A DNA stretch of 58,840 nucleotides. It comes from a virus. A model generated the notes under the pieces. That model did not search any database. It was not told the DNA's origin and was given only the letters and a program-made list of their open reading frames with translations. Below are positions 29,554-36,940 of the stretch, one piece after another; the stretch's first letter is position 1, and each line of letters opens with the position of its first letter. Position numbers and translations under genes: made by a program. The stretch covers positions 1 through 58,840 of the IMG/VR virus record IMGVR_UViG_3300037189_003051; one strand, written 5' to 3'.

Positions 29554-30091
29554 ACTACTACTTAAAAGAATGGAAACTCATCCCGAAGAGTTTTATCCAG
29601 TACATGACCCGATTACAGGAAACTTAGTTAAGTTCGGTGGGGTAGTGTCATATATAATGGGATGGAATAGTCTAGGTATGGCTACTGGAAATCCTTATGA
29701 CTTCTTATCAGAAGAAGATAGGCAAGCATTTAGGGACGGTATAAATAAGTTACGTGCAGAAGAATTTGCAACAGAGATATTTAAGAAAGTGATGGGTGCT
29801 GAAGACCCAAAGCCACAACCGTTCCAGTACCAACCTTACAGTCAAACAATCACGTTAAGTACGGGTGGGGCTGGAGTGACCCCAGGTCAATCTTCGGGAG
29901 CGGGGTCTAACATGTATGTTTCACAACAAGCATTACATCATCAACAATTACAGGGCGCTCTTTTTGTAGGTAGTCCTAGACCACGAGCAAAGCTGAATAT
30001 GATGGAAGATTTTAAAGATTGTTTTAAAGAAATGTTGCAAGACATGAAAGATACATGGAAAGAAATAAAGGTTAAGTATGGTAGAAGATAA
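29537..30091 (+). CDS. Helical protein with RMETxPEEF N-terminus (paralogue 2)
   Basis: 184 residues from ATG 29537, with AAGGGGG nine bases upstream; an earlier start at 29501 lies inside the previous gene. It begins MNSGIELLLKRMETHPEEFY, followed by a domain with a conserved-looking EEDRQAFRDGINKLRAEEF, a Gly/Ser/Gln linker (residues 105-140), and a C-terminal amphipathic helix with MMEDFKDCFKEMLQDMKD. No function known. Confidence 0.7.
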   Translation: MNSGIELLLKRMETHPEEFYPVHDPITGNLVKFGGVVSYIMGWNSLGMATGNPYDFLSEEDRQAFRDGINKLRAEEFATEIFKKVMGAEDPKPQPFQYQPYSQTITLSTGGAGVTPGQSSGAGSNMYVSQQALHHQQLQGALFVGSPRPRAKLNMMEDFKDCFKEMLQDMKDTWKEIKVKYGRR

Positions 30092-30386
30092 ATTTGAAGA
30101 TTACTACGACACGCTTAAAACCGTCTTATCTGAACCCGCACCATGTGATGGATGTATACATGCCAAAAGATGTAAAGAAGAAGAAGTAGCTTGTAGATTG
30201 TTTGCTATGTATGTAGAAACATCTAGGTTTCCTAAAGACTTTGAACCTATTTATAGGCATCCAACAAAAGAGTTATTTGTAAGGATATTTACAAATGATG
30301 AGACACTACCAAAAGAACTAAGAGAAACTGCTAGAAAAGAAGCGGAAGAGAAACGTAAAAATGAATTTAATAACGGTGGACTTTGA
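30078..30386 (+). CDS. Small zinc-finger-like protein (102 aa)
   Basis: Residues 22-41 hold PCDGCIHAKRCKEEEVACRL, giving four Cys (CxxC, then C, then C) and probably one zinc site. A pattern I recall in small phage proteins. The C-terminal part is acidic and helical. It overlaps the DNA polymerase gene by 26 bases. Function unknown. Confidence 0.7.
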   Translation: MVEDKFEDYYDTLKTVLSEPAPCDGCIHAKRCKEEEVACRLFAMYVETSRFPKDFEPIYRHPTKELFVRIFTNDETLPKELRETARKEAEEKRKNEFNNGGL

Positions 30387-32190
30387 AACGTACTATGCCA
30401 AAGGCTTTGGGTTTCGTTCGCATACAACAGAAGAGTATGTGCGTGACCCGCAGTTTGAAGTTATTGGTGTAGCAGTTAAAGAAAATGATGGGCGGACTGA
30501 TTGGTTTAGCGGTCCTAAAAACATAATTGAATCTAGGTTAAAGACTTTATATGATTGGGAAAACTCGTTGGTACTTGCCCACAACACGCAGTTCGATGGT
30601 GCTATTCTTTCTTGGCATTTTGATATTCACCCTCGTGGGTATCTCGATACTTTGTGTATGGCTCGTGCTATACATGGTGTGGAAGCAGGGGGTAGTCTTG
30701 CTATCTTGGCTGAAAGATATGGTATCGGACAGAAGGGTACGGAAGTAGATAATGCGCTAGGTAAACGCAGACTAGACTTTACTCCTGAAGAACTTGAGGC
30801 TTATGGTGGCTACTGTAAGAATGACGTAGAACTAACCTACAAGTTGTTTAATATTATGGCGCAAGACTTTCCGTCTAAAGAGCTAAAGGTTATTGACTGC
30901 ACCCTCAAGATGTTTATTGAACCGAGCTTGGTGCTTGACCTACCCCTACTGGAGCAACACTTAGAAGATGTTAAGGACAAGAAAGAGAAACTTCTCAAGG
31001 CGTGTATTACTGATAAAGATACTCTCATGTCGAACGACAAGTTTGCGGAGTTGTTAAAGTCTTTAGATGTAGAACCACCTACTAAAATATCTGCACGCAC
31101 TGGTAAACCTGCGTGGGCTTTTGCTAAGACAGATGAAGCGTTCAAGGAACTGGCTTCACATTCTGACCCTCGTGTTCAGGCTTTGGTTTCGGCTAGGCTT
31201 GGCACAAAAACTACGCTTGAAGAAACACGCACGCAAAGATTTATTGACATAGCTAAGCGTGGGAAGTTGCCTGTACCAATTAAATATTACGCAGCGCACA
31301 CTGGTAGATGGGGTGGTGACGACAAGATTAACCTACAAAACCTACCAAGCAGAGGTCAGAACGCAGGTAAATTAAAGAAGGCTATTCAACCCCCCGAAGG
31401 GTATGTAATTATTGATTGCGACTCATCACAGATTGAGGCTCGTACTGTTGCTTGGTTAGCAGGACAAGACGACTTAGTTGATGCGTTCGAGAAAGGTGAA
31501 GATGTATACAAAATCATGGCATCGGCTATTTATCAGAAGGAAGTTACTGAAGTTACGCAAGAAGAAAGATTTGTCGGTAAGACAACAATCCTCGGCGCTG
31601 GATACGGCATGGGGGCGAAGAAATTCCAAGCCCAATTACAGACTTTCGGCGTGGCGATTGAAGAAGGTGAAGCGCAACGCATCATATCTGTCTACCGTTC
31701 TACGTACCCTAAAATACCCGAATTATGGAAAGAAGCCCAACGATGTGTAGAAGCCATAGTAGAACAACGCGGTGCTAACTTAGGTAGAGAAGGTGTAGTT
31801 GAGTTTGACCCAAAGATGAAAGGGTTTTTATTACCTAGCGGACTATGGCAACGCTATGATAGTTTGCAAAGGATTGTCACTGCTGAAAACAAAACTGAAT
31901 TTGCTTATAAAACAAGGAAAGGAATGGTAAAAATCTACGGCGGTAAGGTTATTGAGAACCTATGCCAAGCCATAGCAAGATGTGTTATAGCAGAACAGAT
32001 GTTGAAAATCAACAGTAAATACAAGGTTGTACTAACAGTTCACGATGCGGTAGCTTGTATAGCGCCTAAAGAAGAGGCTGACCAAGCTCGTGCCTATGTA
32101 GAACAGTGTATGCAGTGGAGACCTGAATGGGCAAAAACCCTACCCCTTAACTGCGAGTCAGGTATGGGAATGAGCTATGGAGAGTGCTAA
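30361..32190 (+). CDS. Family A DNA polymerase
   Basis: 609 residues with 3'-5' exonuclease and polymerase domains. The exonuclease has VDFETYYAKG at residues 6-15 and the YCKNDVELTYKL motif near 157. Polymerase motif A is DCDSSQIEARTVAW near residue 352, motif B KTTILGAGYGMGAKKF near 407, and motif C LTVHDAV near 558. No 5'-3' exonuclease domain is present. It replicates the phage DNA. It lies with helicase, primase and nuclease genes. Confidence 0.95.
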   Translation: MNLITVDFETYYAKGFGFRSHTTEEYVRDPQFEVIGVAVKENDGRTDWFSGPKNIIESRLKTLYDWENSLVLAHNTQFDGAILSWHFDIHPRGYLDTLCMARAIHGVEAGGSLAILAERYGIGQKGTEVDNALGKRRLDFTPEELEAYGGYCKNDVELTYKLFNIMAQDFPSKELKVIDCTLKMFIEPSLVLDLPLLEQHLEDVKDKKEKLLKACITDKDTLMSNDKFAELLKSLDVEPPTKISARTGKPAWAFAKTDEAFKELASHSDPRVQALVSARLGTKTTLEETRTQRFIDIAKRGKLPVPIKYYAAHTGRWGGDDKINLQNLPSRGQNAGKLKKAIQPPEGYVIIDCDSSQIEARTVAWLAGQDDLVDAFEKGEDVYKIMASAIYQKEVTEVTQEERFVGKTTILGAGYGMGAKKFQAQLQTFGVAIEEGEAQRIISVYRSTYPKIPELWKEAQRCVEAIVEQRGANLGREGVVEFDPKMKGFLLPSGLWQRYDSLQRIVTAENKTEFAYKTRKGMVKIYGGKVIENLCQAIARCVIAEQMLKINSKYKVVLTVHDAVACIAPKEEADQARAYVEQCMQWRPEWAKTLPLNCESGMGMSYGEC

Positions 32191-32191
32191 A

Positions 32192-32410
32192 ATGAACAAA
32201 ACCAAAACTAACAAAGAGGACATCAAAACCATGGATTACGCATCATTTATTTCCGAAGCTAAAAGAAATTTAGGTCTACTAGAATTGGCTCTTAACGACA
32301 AGAGCTATAAAGAAGCTAACGAACACGCAATCAACTTATATGTAGAGACTAAACTTCTAACAAAAATAGCTAAGGAATTAAAGAATGGCGCACCTCACAT
32401 GGTCGTATAG
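32192..32410 (+). CDS. Small helical hypothetical protein (72 aa)
   Basis: Starts are ambiguous: ATG at 32177, 32192 or 32231 read in frame; 32192 is chosen because GGAG stands ten bases before it and it does not overlap the polymerase. The core (MDYASFISEAKRNLGLLELA, then KEANEHAINLYVETKLLTKI) is two amphipathic helices. I recall similar small proteins near replication genes of phages. Function unknown. Confidence 0.6.
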   Translation: MNKTKTNKEDIKTMDYASFISEAKRNLGLLELALNDKSYKEANEHAINLYVETKLLTKIAKELKNGAPHMVV

Positions 32411-33053
32411 TAGCCTAGAGTTATTTAAACAGTGTCCGTATAAATATTACCGATTAAGAGTTGTCAAGGATATAGTAGAACCTGAATCAGAAGCCATGCG
32501 ATATGGCACTGAAGTTCACAAAGCGGCTGAAGAGTTCATTAGGGATGGTAAACCTATTCCTGAGAAGTTTGGGTTTATGACACCCATGCTAGAACCTATT
32601 AAAGCTATCAAAGGACAACATCTTTGTGAACATAAATTAGGTTTAACTAAAGACCTTGAACCATGTGGCTTCTTTGATAAAGATGTTTGGTGGAGAGGTA
32701 TACCTGACTTCTTGGCAATTAACGAAGAAAGTGCTAAACTTATAGACTACAAGACAGGTAAATCTGCTAAGTATGCTAACGTAAAACAGCTTGATTTGCT
32801 TGCTTTAGCTATCTATAAACATTTTCCTGAGATAGAAAATATCAAAGCGGGTTTATTGTTTGTAGTAGCAGGCGACTTTATTAAGTCTGAATATAACAAG
32901 GAACAACACGAGAAAACGTGGGTACACTGGTTAGAGGAAACCAATAAGTTGGAACAAACTTATAAGCACGATGTTTGGAACGCAAAACCAAATTTCAGTT
33001 GCAGAGGATGGTGTCCTGTTAAAGACTGTATCCATAATGGAAAGGGTAGATAA
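32385..33053 (+). CDS. RecB/Cas4-like PD-(D/E)xK nuclease
   Basis: 222 residues. The start SYSSLELFKQCPYKYYRLRV is the typical N-terminal helix with Cys, TEVHKAAEE near 42 supplies a His, and GIPDFLAINEESAKLIDYKT near residue 106 gives the Asp, Asp and Lys of the nuclease core. C-terminal CRGWCPVKDC adds three Cys, so with the N-terminal one a Cas4-type iron-sulfur site is possible. A recombination nuclease is likely. Confidence 0.85.
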   Translation: MAHLTWSYSSLELFKQCPYKYYRLRVVKDIVEPESEAMRYGTEVHKAAEEFIRDGKPIPEKFGFMTPMLEPIKAIKGQHLCEHKLGLTKDLEPCGFFDKDVWWRGIPDFLAINEESAKLIDYKTGKSAKYANVKQLDLLALAIYKHFPEIENIKAGLLFVVAGDFIKSEYNKEQHEKTWVHWLEETNKLEQTYKHDVWNAKPNFSCRGWCPVKDCIHNGKGR

Positions 33054-33376
33054 TGCCATACGTAAATAAACCAAGACCGTACAAACATGAGTACGAGATG
33101 CAAAAGAAACGTGATGAAGAACCAAGACGTGCTGAGCGCCAACGTGCTAGACGTGCTATTGATAAGCGTGATACAGGAACAGTGCTAAAAGAATCACCTA
33201 AGCGTATTGGTAAAGATGTAGCACACAAGAAGGCGCTTGATAAAGGTGGCTCTAATAAAGATGGTGTATTTTTACAATCAGCATCAGGTAATCGTTCTTT
33301 TAAGCGTGACTCTAAGGGTAATCTCGTATCAGAAATTAGCACCAAAGAACGAAAAAAAGTTGCAAAAAAGAAATAA
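33053..33376 (+). CDS. Small basic protein (107 aa), possible DNA binder
   Basis: Starts one base into the previous stop (TAATG). Strongly basic, with RAERQRARRAIDKRDTG in the middle of a helical start and a Lys-rich end. I recall the RPYKxEY start in small phage proteins. No zinc or enzyme motif. DNA or RNA binding is inferred from charge. Confidence 0.65.
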   Translation: MPYVNKPRPYKHEYEMQKKRDEEPRRAERQRARRAIDKRDTGTVLKESPKRIGKDVAHKKALDKGGSNKDGVFLQSASGNRSFKRDSKGNLVSEISTKERKKVAKKK

Positions 33377-33387
33377 CGTACTAAAAT
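33360..33387 (+). promoter_or_regulatory. Candidate promoter for the structured RNA
   Basis: TTGCAA (33360-33365) and TAAAAT (33382-33387) are 16 bases apart, giving a start near 33394, just before the first hairpin of the RNA-like region. The match is moderate. Confidence 0.4.
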
Positions 33388-33393
33388 AAAAGA

Positions 33394-33600
33394 ATACCTG
33401 CTCCTCGGCAGTTAGGGAATCTTACGTAAGGCACGAGTGGTGAGATTCCGGGTTTTCGATATTTTTACCTTCATGCTAAACCGTGTCAGTTAGTGTCCCT
33501 TAACTCAGAGACCTTTCACTCTGAACTTCCTTGGGGGATGAACTAACCGATTAACACCCGTAAGGTGTACTAAAAATTCAAAACTTCGGTTTTGAGTGAT
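33394..33600 (+). ncRNA. Putative structured RNA before the helicase gene
   Basis: The gap folds into a string of helices: CTGC/GCAG (33398-33411); GGAATCTTAC/GTGAGATTCC, ten pairs (33416-33449); a compound stem with GTTAGT and TCCC (33489-33499) pairing with GGGA and ACTAAC (33535-33547) around an inner TCAGAG/CTCTGA hairpin (33505-33524); ACACC/GGTGT (33554-33568); and TCAAAAC-TTCG-GTTTTGA (33578-33595). No reading frame fits. It may be a free RNA or a structured leader. I do not recognise a known class. Confidence 0.55.
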
Positions 33601-33620
33601 AACTATTTGGAGAAGAGAAG

Positions 33621-35171
33621 TTGCAGATTATTGATAACAAAGCATTACTACTAAAAGTTCGGAATCCTAATCGCATCACAACGGTTATCCCAAAATCGAC
33701 AGTACTAGATACAGGTGAAGTGCTAGTCAAATGGGGGCTAGAAGAAGCCCAAGTACTTAAGAACCTGAAGATTAAAAACGTGCCTAGTCCCATTTTGGGA
33801 CATTACGATTGGCCGGGTTATTACAGACCCTTTGAGCATCAAAAAGATACGGCATCATTCCTAACCTTGCACAGAAAAGCTTTCTGTTTTAACGAACAAG
33901 GTACTGGCAAGACTGGCTCTGTAATATGGGCGGCTGATTACTTAATGCGTATCGGTGCTATCAAAAGAGTATTAGTGCTTTGCCCACTATCCATCATGCA
34001 GTCGGCTTGGCAAAATGATTTGTTCAAGTTTGCTATGCACAGAACTACGGTAGTAGCACATAGCTATTCTAGGGAGAAGAGAATCAAGGCGGTAGAAAGT
34101 GACGCTGAGTTTGTTATATGTAACTTTGATGGTTTGAACATTATTAAAGATGCAGTAATTGCAGGCAACTTTGACCTTATTGTTGTTGATGAAGCAAATG
34201 CCTATAAGACAGTAGGCACTACAAGATATAAAACCCTACATTCTATTATTAAGCCTAATAATTGGTTATGGATGCTGACTGGTACACCTGCGGCGCAATC
34301 TCCAACCGATGCTTACGGTTTAGCTAAACTAGTTAATCCAAATGAAACTCCAAAGTTCTTTGGAGCATTTAGAGATATGGTCATGTATAAGATAACTCAG
34401 TTTAAGTGGATTCCTAAACCTGCTTCAGAAAAGATTGTCCATAGCATATTACAACCCGCAATCCGATATACCAAAGAAGAATGTTTGGATTTGCCTGAAA
34501 TGACTTATACAACACGAGATGTACCGCTAACAACACAGCAAGAAAAATACTACGAAATCATCCGTAAGAATATGCTAGCTGTTGCGGCTGGAGAAGAGAT
34601 TACGACAGTTAATGCGGCGGCTAACCTAAACAAGTTGCTACAACTTTCATGTGGCGCAGTCTATTCGGATAGTGGAGAGATAGTTCAGTTTGATGCCAGC
34701 AATCGTATCGAAGCTCTAAAAGAAGTTATAGACGAATGTAGCCATAAAGTACTAGTGTTTGTACCATATCGTCATGCTATTGAGATTGTTGCAGAAGCAC
34801 TAAATAAAAGCGGTATACCTGCGGAAATTATTAACGGTGCAGTATCGGCACAAAATCGTACAGATATATTTGCTAGGTTTCAAACTGAGACAAACCCTAG
34901 GGTTCTTGTAATCCAACCACAATCGGCGGCTCATGGCGTTACACTAACTGCGGCTAATTTGGTAGTATGGTTTTCCCCAATTACATCTGTCGAAACTTAC
35001 CTGCAAGCTAATGCTCGTGTGCATCGTGCAGGACAAAGAAATCCATGTACTGTTGTGCATCTACAAGGCTCGCCAGTCGAGAAACGAATGTACAAGATGT
35101 TGGAAGGTAAGGTAGATATACACGCTAAAATGATTGACCTATACAAAAATATTCTTGAAGATAATACTTGA
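33621..35171 (+). CDS. SNF2-type helicase / ATPase (TTG start)
   Basis: 516 residues. The only usable start is TTG at 33621, nine bases behind GGAG, since TAA precedes it in frame. Walker A NEQGTGKT is near residue 90, motif II VVDEANAYK near 187, motif III LTGTPAAQS, and the C-terminal RecA part ends with motif VI QANARVHRAGQRNP near 460. This is the SNF2 branch of superfamily 2; phage members remodel DNA during replication or repair. The stop codon overlaps the -35 box of the next promoter. Confidence 0.9.
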   Translation: MQIIDNKALLLKVRNPNRITTVIPKSTVLDTGEVLVKWGLEEAQVLKNLKIKNVPSPILGHYDWPGYYRPFEHQKDTASFLTLHRKAFCFNEQGTGKTGSVIWAADYLMRIGAIKRVLVLCPLSIMQSAWQNDLFKFAMHRTTVVAHSYSREKRIKAVESDAEFVICNFDGLNIIKDAVIAGNFDLIVVDEANAYKTVGTTRYKTLHSIIKPNNWLWMLTGTPAAQSPTDAYGLAKLVNPNETPKFFGAFRDMVMYKITQFKWIPKPASEKIVHSILQPAIRYTKEECLDLPEMTYTTRDVPLTTQQEKYYEIIRKNMLAVAAGEEITTVNAAANLNKLLQLSCGAVYSDSGEIVQFDASNRIEALKEVIDECSHKVLVFVPYRHAIEIVAEALNKSGIPAEIINGAVSAQNRTDIFARFQTETNPRVLVIQPQSAAHGVTLTAANLVVWFSPITSVETYLQANARVHRAGQRNPCTVVHLQGSPVEKRMYKMLEGKVDIHAKMIDLYKNILEDNT

Positions 35172-35182
35172 CATTGTTAAGT
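35166..35182. promoter_or_regulatory. Second-type 17-bp palindrome, copy C (over a -35 box)
   Basis: ACTTGACATTGTTAAGT, the same element as at 16828 and 17021, covers the -35 box of the promoter at 35168. A protein bound here would block the promoter. Confidence 0.7.
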
Positions 35183-35196
35183 ACAATCGCTATAAT
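35168..35196 (+). promoter_or_regulatory. Strong internal sigma70 promoter for replication genes
   Basis: Perfect TTGACA (35168-35173) and TATAAT (35191-35196), 17 bases apart. The start near 35203 leads directly into the 129-aa gene and on to the ssDNA-binding-like, HTH and primase genes. Confidence 0.93.
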
Positions 35197-35218
35197 GGAA
35201 GAAAACAAGGAGAAGAGT

Positions 35219-35608
35219 ATGAGTGACACAATGAACACAGATAAGCTTGTTAAGATTTACATCAAGATTAGAGATGCTCGTGCTGAGCTAGCTAAGAAAG
35301 ATGCCGAGCTAGAAGAACAACAAGAAATGATTAGCAATCAGTTGCTAGAGATTTGCAAAGAGACTGGCACTGATGGGCTTAAGACTGAACACGGTACAGT
35401 ATCACGCCGTGTAGCAAAAAGATATTGGACAAGCGATTGGGATTCGTTCTACAAGTTTATTGCAGAACATAATGCCTTTCATTTCTTGCACCAAAGAATT
35501 TCTAATGCGAACGTGGATACGTTCCTTAAGGAAAACCCTGATTTGCATCCGCCGGGTCTAAATGCAGATGCTTCATACACAGTTGTAGTAACACGTCCAC
35601 GCAAATAG
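35219..35608 (+). CDS. Hypothetical protein (129 aa)
   Basis: Start at ATG 35219 behind AAGGAG; upstream in-frame codons lie in the promoter. Residues 10-50 form a coiled coil (ARAELAKKDAELEEQQEMIS), followed by a compact part with GTVSRRVAKRYWTSDWDSFY and PPGLNADASYTVVVTRP. I recall similar proteins near phage ssDNA-binding genes, with unknown function. As the first gene after a strong promoter it should be well expressed. Confidence 0.75.
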   Translation: MSDTMNTDKLVKIYIKIRDARAELAKKDAELEEQQEMISNQLLEICKETGTDGLKTEHGTVSRRVAKRYWTSDWDSFYKFIAEHNAFHFLHQRISNANVDTFLKENPDLHPPGLNADASYTVVVTRPRK

Positions 35609-35617
35609 GAGAAGAGA

Positions 35618-35752
35618 ATGGATAACCAAATGGAAATGCAAGTTAGAGTTATGGCTTTGGAACTAGCAATTAAAGCTAAGTCTGAAACGGATTCTATGGC
35701 ATCTATTTTAGATAATGCAAAAACAATCATTACCTATATTAAAGGAGAGTAA
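35618..35752 (+). CDS. Very short helical protein (44 aa)
   Basis: ATG at 35618 behind AGGAGAAG, stop at 35752. It reads MDNQMEMQVRVMALELAIKA and continues as one amphipathic helix to KGE. Its end (AAAGGAGAG) supplies the ribosome site for the next gene. Real by spacing; function unknown. Confidence 0.6.
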   Translation: MDNQMEMQVRVMALELAIKAKSETDSMASILDNAKTIITYIKGE

Positions 35753-35754
35753 TT

Positions 35755-36636
35755 ATGAGTAAAGAGTTAGCTATGTTAGATGTAGGTCTACCTGCGCATC
35801 TAAAACAATACGAGCTTGACGCTACTACTAAAGCCCTTATGGGTAGCGGTGGCGCAGGTGGTAGCAAGCGTATATCTATTGACGGCAGTATTTGGCGTTT
35901 AATGGTTAACGGTAAAGAAGTTTCTCAAAGAGAAGAACGTAACCTTAATGTAGTTATCGTTGCCGCCGCCGAGAAGAAGTCTCGCACATTCTATGCGGGT
36001 GCTTACAAGAAGGGTCAAAGTTCTGCGCCTGATTGTTGGTCTGCGGATTCAACACACCCTGACGCTACTGTTAAAGAGCCACAAGCTAAGTCATGCGCAA
36101 CTTGCCCACAGAACGTAAATGGTTCGGGTCAAGGTAACTCTAAGGCTTGCCGTTTTAGCCAACGCTTGGCAGTTGTTTTAGAGAACGATATTGGTGGTGA
36201 TGTTTATCAATTAACGCTTCCATCTACATCAATCTTTGGTGAAGGCGAGCCGGGTAAATGGCCTCTAGAAATGTATGCCAAGATGATTGGTAGCAAAGGT
36301 GTGCCTATTACTGCGGTAGTTACTGAGATGCGTTTTGATACTGCAAGCTCAACACCTAAAGTAATCTTCAAGCCAGTGCGTTTCTTGGAAGCTAATGAGA
36401 TTGCTACTGCTATTGAACAAGGTCAAAGTACTGCGGCTAAGAAGGCAATTACAATGACTGTTGCTCAAGCAGATGGCGTTCAAAAACTAGAAGCACCTAA
36501 GGTTGAAGCTAAGGTACAAGAAGTTGAGGCAACACCTGAAGTTGAAAGCGAGCCAGTAAAGCGTGCAACTAAGAAAGAAGAGCCTACTCCTAAGAAAGAC
36601 TTAAGCTCGGTATTATCGGCTTGGGATGACGAGTAA
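35755..36636 (+). CDS. Putative ssDNA-binding protein with zinc site and acidic tail
   Basis: 293 residues. A beta-rich core (SIWRLMVNGKEVSQ, NVVIVAAAEKKSRTFYAG) carries a Cys cluster (CWSADST ... CATCPQNVNG ... KACRFSQ, residues 89-137) that likely binds zinc as in gp32-type proteins. After a Lys/Glu/Pro-rich linker the chain ends in the acidic, aromatic SVLSAWDDE, the hallmark of ssDNA-binding proteins that recruit partners. Position between helicase and primase supports the call. Confidence 0.7.
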   Translation: MSKELAMLDVGLPAHLKQYELDATTKALMGSGGAGGSKRISIDGSIWRLMVNGKEVSQREERNLNVVIVAAAEKKSRTFYAGAYKKGQSSAPDCWSADSTHPDATVKEPQAKSCATCPQNVNGSGQGNSKACRFSQRLAVVLENDIGGDVYQLTLPSTSIFGEGEPGKWPLEMYAKMIGSKGVPITAVVTEMRFDTASSTPKVIFKPVRFLEANEIATAIEQGQSTAAKKAITMTVAQADGVQKLEAPKVEAKVQEVEATPEVESEPVKRATKKEEPTPKKDLSSVLSAWDDE

Positions 36637-36645
36637 GGAGTTATC

Positions 36646-36873
36646 ATGGCGAAAGGCTATTCAAGCGATTTCGTCAACGAAGTAAACTCTGCGGACAAAA
36701 CCCTATTAGGGGTACGATTAGGAATTGCTTGTATCAAACGTAACATACCTGTTACGGATGTGGCTGAGTTCTTTAACGTATCCCGAACGGCAGTCTATGC
36801 TTGGTTTCGTGGTAGTAATGTTGACGATAAGCACGCTGAAAAAATGCGAAAGCTTGTTGATAAATTGAAGTAA
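36646..36873 (+). CDS. Helix-turn-helix protein (75 aa)
   Basis: Behind AAGGAG. The segment VTDVAEFFNVSRTAVYAWFR is a clear helix-turn-helix, followed by RGSNVDDKHAEKMRKLV, as in small Cro/XRE-type regulators. It is the best candidate in the window to bind one of the two 17-bp palindrome families, since lambda-type regulators use 17-bp operators. This link is inference. Confidence 0.8.
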   Translation: MAKGYSSDFVNEVNSADKTLLGVRLGIACIKRNIPVTDVAEFFNVSRTAVYAWFRGSNVDDKHAEKMRKLVDKLK

Positions 36874-36940
36874 GTTTTTGGGGTGTTGCAACTTAATGGG
36901 TGAAGTAAACAACCACCCGCCCCACCTATTGAAAGTGGCT

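Noticed and set aside
32385-33053. A cas4 gene as sign of a CRISPR adaptation system
   Set aside because: RecB/Cas4-like nucleases are common in phage recombination modules, and neither cas1, cas2 nor repeats are present.
33394-33600. Group I intron or known riboswitch in the helicase leader
   Set aside because: No split gene surrounds it and I could not match conserved cores of introns, ribozymes or riboswitches I know; kept only as an unassigned structured RNA.
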